From assembly GCA_015492075.1 (NCBI GenBank), contig WGFU01000019.1, forward strand, positions 1-64,000: a stretch of 64,000 nt of DNA, written 5' to 3'. The stretch's first letter is position 1; each line of letters begins with the position of its first letter. A program made the position numbers and the translations under genes. Shown here in pieces: positions 41,293-50,147 of the stretch. The notes below the pieces were generated by a model. The model saw nothing but the letters and a program-made list of their open reading frames with translations, had not been told where the DNA came from and did not search any database. The DNA comes from Gammaproteobacteria bacterium (GTDB taxonomy: Bacteria; Pseudomonadota; Gammaproteobacteria; GCA-2400775).

Positions 41293-41891
41293 TCAAGGCA
41301 CTGGTCTTTGATCTCGGCGGTGTGTTGGTAGAGCTGGCGCCAGTACAGACAGTATTTTCTCACTCTGCCCATGAAGATGAAGCGGAGTTTTGGCGATGCT
41401 GGTTACATTCGGACACTGTTCGCCGTTTCGAGACAGGTCAATCGTCTCTATTTGACTTTATTTCAGACATTAAAGCCGAACTCAAACTGGAATTGAGTTA
41501 CGAGGAGTTGGTTCAGCGCCACCGTAGTTTTGTTCAAGGCGTCTATCCGGGTGTCTTTAAATTGCTCGAACGATTACGCAGTCGCTACACTTTGGTGAGT
41601 CTGAGTAATAATAACCCCGTGCACTGGCCGATCATGATGTCCGATTATGGTTTCGAACCGTATTTTGATTACCACTTTCCGTCGCATATTACTGGTTTTA
41701 TCAAGCCCGATGGCGATGCCTTCGAGAATGTAATCAGCCAACTGGAACTGGCACCGGAGCAGATCATTTTTCTGGACGATAATATTATTAATGTTGACGC
41801 CGCTCGACAAGCTGGGATGCAAGCGTTCGAGGTGAAAGGTTTTGCTGCGGCTCAAGCCTTGCTTAAGGAACGACTTCAATTCATTGCATAA
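41289..41891 (+). CDS. HAD-IA family hydrolase
   Basis: LVFDLGGVLVEL, VSLSNNNPVHW, GFIKPDGDAF, IIFLDDNIINVDAARQAGM. Confidence 0.93.
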   Translation: MIKALVFDLGGVLVELAPVQTVFSHSAHEDEAEFWRCWLHSDTVRRFETGQSSLFDFISDIKAELKLELSYEELVQRHRSFVQGVYPGVFKLLERLRSRYTLVSLSNNNPVHWPIMMSDYGFEPYFDYHFPSHITGFIKPDGDAFENVISQLELAPEQIIFLDDNIINVDAARQAGMQAFEVKGFAAAQALLKERLQFIA

Positions 41892-41948
41892 ATCTGTCTG
41901 CCATTGTTATGCTGTGCTTGGCGCTATAAAAAGATCAACGGAGTCACA

Positions 41949-42485
41949 ATGAACAAACTGCTAGGTATGTTTTTATTGCTGATGGTCGCATCGTTACTGG
42001 CCATTGCCGATGACGAAGTGCCTGATACATCGTCTGTGATGAGCAATGACAGACTGGCCACATTGGTTCATCGGCTTGACGAGGAAGCGCAAGGCCGGCC
42101 GGGTTTTTGGCTGATGCAGATCGATGAATATGAGGTTTACGTGGCCACCGATGAGCGTGCAGGGCGTATGCGCGCCATGGTGCCAATATTGCCGTCGGCA
42201 GAGGTTGAGCCAAACGTCTTAGAACGACTGATGCAAGCGAATTTTGATTCAGCCCTGGATGCGCGTTACTCCTTTGCCAAGGATACTTTATGGGCGGTTT
42301 TTATCCATCCCCTACGCGACTTGTCAGATGAATTGTTTTTTTCCGGTGTCGCACAAACCGTCAACCTGGCAGCGACCTATGGTACTACCTACAGTTCCGG
42401 TGCCTTGGTGTTTAACGGTGGCGATAGCGCTGAGCAACAGCGCAGCTATTACCAGGATATTGTCGACCGTGCGAATGCCATCTAG
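41949..42485 (+). CDS. Hypothetical secreted protein
   Basis: Signal peptide MNKLLGMFLLLMVASLLAIA; no recognised domain. Confidence 0.7.
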   Translation: MNKLLGMFLLLMVASLLAIADDEVPDTSSVMSNDRLATLVHRLDEEAQGRPGFWLMQIDEYEVYVATDERAGRMRAMVPILPSAEVEPNVLERLMQANFDSALDARYSFAKDTLWAVFIHPLRDLSDELFFSGVAQTVNLAATYGTTYSSGALVFNGGDSAEQQRSYYQDIVDRANAI

Positions 42486-42504
42486 CCAATATTAGCGATA
42501 GTGG

Positions 42505-43776
42505 ATGCGATATCGCATGGCCCGCCCAAGCATACTGGCTACCGAATTTCGTTCATGGCTGGCCGTAGCGCTATGGATAATCATTTTACTGCTAACGATC
42601 CCGTTTGCACGCACATTTCAAGCCATTGTCCGTAATACCCTGGGCGATAATTCGTTTGGCTATTTTGTCGTCGCTGTTGTTGTTATATCCGTACTGTATC
42701 TGATCCTCAAACTGCGCTCAGCGGCGATGGCATTACCGGCGGTGAACATTGGATGGTTGCTGCTTTGTGCCGCCTTTATTATTGCCTATACGTTTCGGCT
42801 TTGGGGGAACCCGGTTGAGGCCGTCCATTTCGTTCAATACGGATTGTTAGCGGCACTGCTGTTTAACGCATTTTTATGGCGCCATAAGAACTATTTAGTT
42901 TATGTTGCGGTGGTGTTAGCGGCTGCCGCAGTGGGAGTTATTGACGAATTCCTGCAATGGCTGACGCCTGGCCGCGTTTGGGGCCTGAGTGATATTACGA
43001 TCAACAGCCTGGCCGCTTTGGTCGTATGCGTGGCGATAGCAAAAGGTATCCGGCCGCAATCTATCAATCAGATTCCTAACAGGGCAAGCAAACGACTAGT
43101 GGTACGTCTGGCGCTAACGTGTCTGCTTTTATTGCTTATCAGTTTTGCCAATACGCCCGATGTAATAAAAGCATATAGCGCTAAAATTGCGCCGCTGACC
43201 TTTCTTGCTGAAAATGGGCATCTTATGTCCGAATATGGTTATCGTTATGAAGATAAGGAAATCGGTGTATTTCGTTCCCGTTTCAGTTCGGATAGTTTGC
43301 AGCTGCAAGACAAAGAGCGTGCATTCGATGCAGCGCAAAAACTAGATGCGGCACCATCACTGAGTGACTACGGGGAGTTTATTCGGCGTTACTCACCCAT
43401 GACCGATCCTTTTTTACATGAGTTACGTGTACATTTGAATCGCCGCGATTACTATCTTAAAACTGGTTTGCAAGCAGCACGTTATGCCCATGCTGAGCGG
43501 CAGCGACGTCTACAAATTGCTTTTTTTGAAAACCGTATCGTAGAAAAGTATTTTTCCAACACATTGGCGCAGTCATCTTTTGGCCTGGAGCATGATATGC
43601 AAGTTTTATTAGAGGCAAGTGTTGATAAGGGGCAGCGCTATGAGAGTCCGGTCAGTGAAAACCTGATTACCTTCCTAAGCAAGCCCCAGCTGTTGCTACT
43701 ATTGCTAGGCGCGATAGCGGTTTTATTGTTATTCAGCTGGCGATTGCGCACCAGGGCTGACAATGCCCTTGTTTAA
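42505..43776 (+). CDS. VanZ-like family membrane protein with long C-terminal extension
   Basis: EAVHFVQYGLLAALLFNAFLW...GVIDEFLQWLTPGRVWGLSDITINSLAALV VanZ signature. Confidence 0.82.
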   Translation: MRYRMARPSILATEFRSWLAVALWIIILLLTIPFARTFQAIVRNTLGDNSFGYFVVAVVVISVLYLILKLRSAAMALPAVNIGWLLLCAAFIIAYTFRLWGNPVEAVHFVQYGLLAALLFNAFLWRHKNYLVYVAVVLAAAAVGVIDEFLQWLTPGRVWGLSDITINSLAALVVCVAIAKGIRPQSINQIPNRASKRLVVRLALTCLLLLLISFANTPDVIKAYSAKIAPLTFLAENGHLMSEYGYRYEDKEIGVFRSRFSSDSLQLQDKERAFDAAQKLDAAPSLSDYGEFIRRYSPMTDPFLHELRVHLNRRDYYLKTGLQAARYAHAERQRRLQIAFFENRIVEKYFSNTLAQSSFGLEHDMQVLLEASVDKGQRYESPVSENLITFLSKPQLLLLLLGAIAVLLLFSWRLRTRADNALV

Positions 43777-44683
43777 CCGGCGTCGCTGGTTGCTTAGCAG
43801 TGGCGCACTGGTTGCGGCCAGTTATATAGGTGGCTGTGCAGACCTTACTGTACGACGGAAACGATCCAGCCTGCGCTTGGTATTTTATACCGATGTGCAT
43901 GCGATGCCGGCGCGCGGTGCGGCAGACGCCGTGTTGATCGCGGCGGAAGCCATTAATCAGTCGCGGCCTGACCTGATTATCGGTGGAGGAGATTATATTG
44001 ACGGTGGTTTCAATGCTGGTAGCGTGTCCATGACACGACACTGGAATATCTATATGCGCATGCATCGTGCAATGCATGCCGATATATATCCTGCCATCGG
44101 TAATCATGACCTGGTCGGCGTGCAACCGAAAGATGGCAGCCCGCCAAATATCGAACCACGCTCTGATTATCTTCAACGTATGGGCTTATCCCGCACTTGG
44201 TATTCGTTTGATGAGGCGGGTTACCATTTTATTATGCTTGACAGTATGAGTATTGTCGGCGGCGATGTTGGCTACGAAGGTCATTTGAATACAGAGCAAA
44301 TGGCATGGTTGAAAGAAGACTTATCTGGTATCGGCTTTGATACTCCAATAGTCGTTACTCTGCATATGCCATTGCTGACAAATGTGTATTCTGCGACCAA
44401 GGGCAACATGGAAGGGGTGCCTGTTAATCGTGCCATGATAGATAACGTTGAAATACTCGAACTGTTTAATCAGCATAATTTGATATTGGTATTGCAGGGT
44501 CATTTACATGTCGCCGAAGTGATACGTTGGCGCAATACGACGTTTATCACCGGTGGGGCGATCTGTGGCAGTTGGTGGCGAGGGCCACGCTTTGGTACAG
44601 AAGAGGGCTATTATGTGATTGAGCTCGATGGCGATAAGGTGAATTGGCAATATGTCGATTATGGTTGGAACGCAATTGTTTAG
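43763..44683 (+). CDS. Metallophosphoesterase, probable Tat/lipoprotein signal
   Basis: NRRRWLLSSGALVAASYIGGC; VFYTDVHA, GGGDYIDGG, IGNHDLVG, LQGHLHVAEV. Confidence 0.88.
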   Translation: MPLFNRRRWLLSSGALVAASYIGGCADLTVRRKRSSLRLVFYTDVHAMPARGAADAVLIAAEAINQSRPDLIIGGGDYIDGGFNAGSVSMTRHWNIYMRMHRAMHADIYPAIGNHDLVGVQPKDGSPPNIEPRSDYLQRMGLSRTWYSFDEAGYHFIMLDSMSIVGGDVGYEGHLNTEQMAWLKEDLSGIGFDTPIVVTLHMPLLTNVYSATKGNMEGVPVNRAMIDNVEILELFNQHNLILVLQGHLHVAEVIRWRNTTFITGGAICGSWWRGPRFGTEEGYYVIELDGDKVNWQYVDYGWNAIV

Positions 44684-44696
44684 AGGGGCTTGTTTA

Positions 44697-45614
44697 ATGA
44701 AGAAGTTTTTTTGCCATGGTTTCGCTGTTTTGTTCTCATTGTTGCTGTCAGTTACTTCTGTGCTGGCAGCCAGTTCAGATAAGCCTTTCCTTTGGCGAGT
44801 TAGCTCTGATACGGCGACGGTCTATTTGCTCGGTTCCTTGCATGCAGCAACCATTGATATGTATCCACTGCCAGCGCCTCTCTATAAGGCCTTTGACAGT
44901 TCCAGTTACCTGGTAGTGGAGATTGACAACCGGCGTACCAGCCCGCAGCAACAGCTGGCAATGACACAGAGATACGGTATCTATCACGATGGCACGACTA
45001 TAGATCAGCATATAGCAAAAAAATCATGGAAAAAATTGCAAGCCTATCTGCAACAGCGCCATATGCCGGAGGCGCTTATCAAAACCATGAAACCGTGGTT
45101 GATCAACCTGACTATCACTATTAACGAATTTACACGGCTTGGCTATGACACAGCCTTGGGTATCGACCAGCATTTTTTGAACAAGGCCGCTGGCAAACCC
45201 GTGCTTGAGCTTGAAACTTTGGAACAGCAACTGAAGATATTAAGCGCTGCCAGTGATAAACAGCAAGAGATCGACTTGCTCGCCACCCTGGATAATCTTG
45301 AGGATTTTGCTGATGTCATGACGACGATGCGCACACTTTGGCAACAAGGTGATGCAGAGCAACTCTATGATGCCATGCAATTGGAGGCAGAAAAATACCC
45401 GAACTATAAAAAGCAATGGAAAGCCTTGCTGGATGAACGCAACACCAATATGGCCAGGAAAATAACAAGTTATCTAAAAGGCAATGCCACTTATTTTGTG
45501 ATTGTTGGAGCCCTGCATGTCGGCGGTCAAAATGGCCTGCTCGATTTATTGGGCAAGAAACATTATAAAATCGAACAGGTGCTTAACCAGGAAGCCGCTG
45601 AATCAGTTCATTAA
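44697..45614 (+). CDS. TraB/GumN family protein
   Basis: FLWRVSSDTATVYLLGSLHAATIDMYPLP...ERNTNMARKITSYL...YFVIVGALHVGGQNGLLDLL. Confidence 0.92.
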   Translation: MKKFFCHGFAVLFSLLLSVTSVLAASSDKPFLWRVSSDTATVYLLGSLHAATIDMYPLPAPLYKAFDSSSYLVVEIDNRRTSPQQQLAMTQRYGIYHDGTTIDQHIAKKSWKKLQAYLQQRHMPEALIKTMKPWLINLTITINEFTRLGYDTALGIDQHFLNKAAGKPVLELETLEQQLKILSAASDKQQEIDLLATLDNLEDFADVMTTMRTLWQQGDAEQLYDAMQLEAEKYPNYKKQWKALLDERNTNMARKITSYLKGNATYFVIVGALHVGGQNGLLDLLGKKHYKIEQVLNQEAAESVH

Positions 45615-45749
45615 ATGGATAATGGCGAGGCAAAAGGAAGCGGTTTACATCGGGTCAATGGCCTTTAAGCTTCATTGCTTGGGCACGCCCTTGAAGGGTG
45701 CACGTGGACAGCGCTGCTTCAGAGGCTTGCTCAGAGCCTGCCCCTAGAG

Positions 45750-47156
45750 TTACGCGTTTTTACTAAAGTAATCTCGCGTAATTTTTAATACAATAGGGCT
45801 GAGCATAGCGAGCGCAATGAGATTAGGCAATGCCATCAAGCCATTCATCACATCGGAAAATACCCAGACTATTTTCAAGCTGCCAATTGCCCCCAGCGGT
45901 ATGGCAATAACCCAAAGTAATCGATAGGGCAGAATTGCTTGACTGCCGAACAGATATTCCGCACAGCGTTCACCGTAGTAGCTCCAGCCGAGTAAAGTGG
46001 TAAAGGCAAATATAACGAGGCCGACAGCAATGATGTCGCTGCCGGTGTCACCCAGAACACTGTTAAAGGCAAGATTGGATAAGGCATGGCCATTCTCGCC
46101 ACTGGTCCAGGCACCGGTCAGTAGAATTACAAATGCCGTCATCGTACAAATAAGCAGTGTATCGATAAAGGTTCCTAATATACCGATAAAGCCTTGTTTG
46201 ACTGGATGATTGGTTTTGGCGGCGGCATGCGCGATAGAACCACTGCCCAGTCCCGCTTCGTTAGAAAATACCCCACGGGCAACGCCGAATCGAATTGCCG
46301 CCCACACAGCCGCACCCGCAAAGCCGCCTGTTGCTGCGGTGCCGGTAAAGGCCGACTCGATAATCAGCATAAATACTGCGGGAATATCTTGTAAATGGGT
46401 GCCAATAACGATTGATGCGCAGGCAATATAGCCGACCGCCATGAAAGGAACCAATTTGGCGGCGACGGCCGCGATACGTCGTATACCGCCGATAATGACG
46501 AAGCCAACGAGTGCGGCAAGAATAATACCACTGAACCAGGCAGGCATATTGAAAGACGATTCCATGGCGTCGGCAACGGAGTTGGCTTGTACCATATTAC
46601 CGATGCCCAAACCGGCGATGGCACCGAACAGGGCGTAAGCAGCTGCCAACCAGTGCCAGCGTTTATGCAAACCGTTTTTAATATAATACATCGGGCCGCC
46701 AACATGTTTACCATTTGCACCAAGCTCGCGAAAACGTACCGCAAGCAAGACTTCAGAATATTTGGTGGCCATGCCAAACAATGCGGTCACCCACATCCAG
46801 AAAATCGCACCCGGTCCGCCCAGCGCTATGGCGGTGGCAACGCCGACAATATTGCCTGTGCCCACTGTGGCGGAAAGGGTGGTCATCAGCGCCTGAAACG
46901 GGGTGACATCACCGGGTGCAGTAGATTGCGCACCGCGGATTAATAGGCCTACTCCATAAGGAAGCCGGCGCCAGGGTAAAAAGCGCAAGCTCAAAGTGAG
47001 ATATATGCCAACACCAAGTAATAAGGTGAGCAATACGGGAATCACGATGCCACTGTCACCCCAAGGTATCCCTGCCCAAATATAGCCGCTTAAGGTGCCA
47101 AGAAAGCTTTCCAGCTCAGTGAGTAGTGCGTCGACGGTGTCCATGAGAGAAGGCAT
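45750..47156 (-). CDS. Sodium/alanine (AGCS) symporter
   Basis: PFQALMTTLSATVGTGNIVGVATAIALGGPGAIFWMWVTALFGMATKYSEVLLAVRFRE; GWSYYGERCAEYLFG. Confidence 0.95.
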   Translation of the reverse strand: MPSLMDTVDALLTELESFLGTLSGYIWAGIPWGDSGIVIPVLLTLLLGVGIYLTLSLRFLPWRRLPYGVGLLIRGAQSTAPGDVTPFQALMTTLSATVGTGNIVGVATAIALGGPGAIFWMWVTALFGMATKYSEVLLAVRFRELGANGKHVGGPMYYIKNGLHKRWHWLAAAYALFGAIAGLGIGNMVQANSVADAMESSFNMPAWFSGIILAALVGFVIIGGIRRIAAVAAKLVPFMAVGYIACASIVIGTHLQDIPAVFMLIIESAFTGTAATGGFAGAAVWAAIRFGVARGVFSNEAGLGSGSIAHAAAKTNHPVKQGFIGILGTFIDTLLICTMTAFVILLTGAWTSGENGHALSNLAFNSVLGDTGSDIIAVGLVIFAFTTLLGWSYYGERCAEYLFGSQAILPYRLLWVIAIPLGAIGSLKIVWVFSDVMNGLMALPNLIALAMLSPIVLKITRDYFSKNA

Positions 47157-47337
47157 TCATTGTTTTTATTTTCTGCACCCTAGCATAATTGCTGGCTTTG
47201 TTGTGAAGTCGGTTTGTCACAATAAAGAAAATGCGCAAATAAAACCAAGGTGCGCCTGTTTATATGACAGTGCTTTTCCTGTAATTTCTATTATTTCAGA
47301 AACAATCATTTTGTTTGTTCGAGAACAAAGGGACATT

Positions 47338-47784
47338 ATGCTTAGCGCTACAGGTTTCGCCCGGGTTGTACGCGACACACCGTTGGTATCGATTGATCTG
47401 GTTGTCTTACACAATAGTAAGGCATTATTGGGTAAACGCTGTAATGAACCAGCCAAAGGATATTGGTTTGTACCCGGCGGTCGTATCCGTAAAAACGAAT
47501 CTATTAATAAAGCATTCTATCGTCTCACCGGCAACGAATTGGACATGCAAATACCTGTTTCCGACGCGGAATTTTTGGGTGTTTATGAGCATTTCTACGC
47601 CACCAATTTTTCTGAAAGCGGAGACTTTGGTACACACTACGTAGTGTTGGCCTATACCATTCGCTTGGCCAGCCCGCTGACTGAGCTGCCGACACAGCAG
47701 CACAGTGATTACCGTTGGTTTGAGATAGACAAGATCAAAGAAGAGGTGCGTATACATCAACACACCAAGGCCTATTTTCGTTAA
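47338..47784 (+). CDS. GDP-mannose mannosyl hydrolase-like NUDIX protein
   Basis: VSIDLVVLHNSKALLGKRCNEPAKGYWFVPGGRIRKNESINKAFYRL...; ATG 47338 is more plausible than the longer ORF start. Confidence 0.85.
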   Translation: MLSATGFARVVRDTPLVSIDLVVLHNSKALLGKRCNEPAKGYWFVPGGRIRKNESINKAFYRLTGNELDMQIPVSDAEFLGVYEHFYATNFSESGDFGTHYVVLAYTIRLASPLTELPTQQHSDYRWFEIDKIKEEVRIHQHTKAYFR

Positions 47785-48028
47785 TACGTAAAAGCTAAGT
47801 GTTGGAAAAATGGTCGCTGTTGAGCCTGGTTATTATCCAGGTGGATAATCGCGCTTAAAAAGCAGTGTTTGGTACTGTATTGGAGACTCTGCCGGAATGC
47901 AGGGCAGACATATGTGAAGACCACTTGCATCTATATCGAGTATGGAAGTCGCTTACTCAGCCGCAGCTAAAATCGCAAGCAAAAATTTCAGGTAAAAACC
48001 TGGCCGATATCAGAGCGAGAGCAGCGGT

Positions 48029-48643
48029 TTATCGATTATCCGGGTGCCATTGGCAATCGATAGTATGGTCTACAATGAGGCCGGCGGCCTGCAGGTAGGC
48101 ATAGATGATTGTGCTGCCGGTAAATTTAAAGCCGCGCTTTTTCAGCTGTTTTGACAGTCTGTCGCTCAGCTCGGTACTGGCCGGGACGTCGGACATCTTG
48201 CGCCAGCGATTGATAATCGGCTTATGCTCGACATGGGCCCAGATATAGTCATTGAACGAGCCGAACTCAGCTTGTACTGCCAAAAAGGCCATCGCGTTGC
48301 TTCGTACCGAGTAGACCTTTAAGCGGTTGCGAATAATCCCCGGGTCTGTAAGCAGTTTTTCAAGGTAGGCATCGCTAATATTGGCGCAGCGCTCAATGTC
48401 GAAGTGATGGAACACCTGGCGATAACGCGCGCGTTTTTGCAGCACGGTATTCCAGCTTAAGCCGGCCTGAGCACCCTCAAGGCAAATTAACTCGAAGTGG
48501 TCCACATCATTGGTAACGGCTTGCCCCCATTCGTGGTCATGATAGTCAACATAGTAGGCTGGCATATTCTCGACCCAGGCACAGCGTTTTTTAGCGGATT
48601 TTGCCGGAATGACGTCGTGATCCATACTGTTTGTCCTGTTCAA
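48029..48643 (-). CDS. tag: DNA-3-methyladenine glycosylase I
   Basis: CAWVENMPAYYVDYHDHEWGQAVTNDVDHFELICLEGAQAGLSWNTVLQKR; GFKFTGSTIIYAYLQAAGLIVDH. Confidence 0.95.
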   Translation of the reverse strand: MNRTNSMDHDVIPAKSAKKRCAWVENMPAYYVDYHDHEWGQAVTNDVDHFELICLEGAQAGLSWNTVLQKRARYRQVFHHFDIERCANISDAYLEKLLTDPGIIRNRLKVYSVRSNAMAFLAVQAEFGSFNDYIWAHVEHKPIINRWRKMSDVPASTELSDRLSKQLKKRGFKFTGSTIIYAYLQAAGLIVDHTIDCQWHPDNR

Positions 48644-48683
48644 GTCATTTATAATAGCGCTTTAACCATTATTTTGAACGATT

Positions 48684-49619
48684 ATGAATATTGTTATCGC
48701 CGCCCTTTATCATTTTACCGCGCTCGATGATTATCGCGCGCTTAAATCACCTTTGCTGCAACTGTGTGAGTCGCAAGGCATTAAGGGCAGCCTTTTGCTC
48801 GCCGCCGAGGGTATCAACGGTACTGTCTCTGGCAATCGAAATGGCATTGACGCACTGATCGAATGGTTTGCCCGCGATGCTCGGTTCGACGGCATCAGCC
48901 TTAAAGAGGCTTATGCTGACGAACAACCTTTTTATCGGATGAAGGTCAAGCTGAAAAAAGAGATTGTCACGATGGGGGTGCCTGGAGTGTCACCGGTCAG
49001 GCAGGTAGGCACCTATGTCAGCCCTGAAAAATGGAACGATATCATCAGTGATCCGGAAGTTTTACTGATCGATACGCGTAATGAATATGAAGTTGCAGTA
49101 GGCAAGTTTGCCAACGCTGTCGATCCCCACACAGAGACCTTTCGTGAGTTTCCGGATTACGTTAAGCAAAATATCGATTCAAAAAAAATCAAAAAAGTTG
49201 CTATGTACTGTACAGGTGGCATACGTTGCGAAAAGGCCAGCTCCTATATGCTGAGCGAAGGCTTCGATGAGGTATACCACTTGCAAGGCGGCATACTTAA
49301 ATATCTCGAGACAGTGCCTCAGGAACAAAGCCTATGGCAGGGAGAGTGTTTTGTTTTTGACAACCGCGTGACGGTTAACCATGCGCTGGAGCCGGGTTCC
49401 TATAGTCAATGTTATGGCTGTCGCCGCCCCATTTCAGAACAAGAGATGCAGTCCCCTTATTATGTAAAAGGCGTTTCCTGTCCGCATTGTTATCGGCAGC
49501 TTAGCGAGGAACAAAAAGCACGCTTTCACGAGCGCCAGCGCCAAATAGAGTTGGCCAGGGCACGAGGCGAGACCCATATTGGTGATAAGGCCACCGCCAG
49601 TGCAATAAAGGTGCAATAA
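48684..49619 (+). CDS. trhO: Rhodanese-like tRNA uridine(34) hydroxylase
   Basis: [45 protein letters not shown]. Confidence 0.93.
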   Translation: MNIVIAALYHFTALDDYRALKSPLLQLCESQGIKGSLLLAAEGINGTVSGNRNGIDALIEWFARDARFDGISLKEAYADEQPFYRMKVKLKKEIVTMGVPGVSPVRQVGTYVSPEKWNDIISDPEVLLIDTRNEYEVAVGKFANAVDPHTETFREFPDYVKQNIDSKKIKKVAMYCTGGIRCEKASSYMLSEGFDEVYHLQGGILKYLETVPQEQSLWQGECFVFDNRVTVNHALEPGSYSQCYGCRRPISEQEMQSPYYVKGVSCPHCYRQLSEEQKARFHERQRQIELARARGETHIGDKATASAIKVQ

Positions 49620-50147
49620 AAGACTGACTATTGCCATTAACCCGCTTTTTGTTTTCTTGTTTACGCTAACGGCGTCTTGTTTCTTATTCTTCTCTACCAC
49701 TAATTCGGCGCGTTTTTTAAATCTCGTAGGCTGACTCCCGATCGACAGTCTTGTCGTATTTGCGAGGATAGGAGTGTTCTTGATAACTTTTTTGTTCGGT
49801 GTCTCTGGCCAGACCGAGTCGTGACGATGGCGCTCGTATCAAGCAAGGTAGGTTCGCCGGACACTGGGTATGCCTTTTTTGCAAGGTTGACACCAGAGCT
49901 TCGCCGACCCCAAGCTCGGTAATCACATCGTGTCGAGAATTTGACAGAAAAAATGAAAGCAGTTAATGCCGAGAAAAAACTGGTTCGCGCTCTACCTAGT
50001 AGTAAGCTGGTCAATGATTGGGTCAGCCAGGCCAAGTCAATGGTAGCGGTGATCATTTATTAGTTCAAGTCTTTAATCAGGCTATTTATTTGGTATGCAG
50101 AATAGACCGGTCTGCATTGATAGAGAGTGTTGTTTTATATTCTGGCT

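Noticed and set aside
47865-48098. 77-aa ORF between NUDIX and tag genes
   Set aside because: No domain, overlaps the 3' end of tag on the other strand.
49700-50056. 118-aa minus-strand ORF in the trhO/GGDEF intergenic gap
   Set aside because: Composition unlike a real protein; no supporting motif or context.
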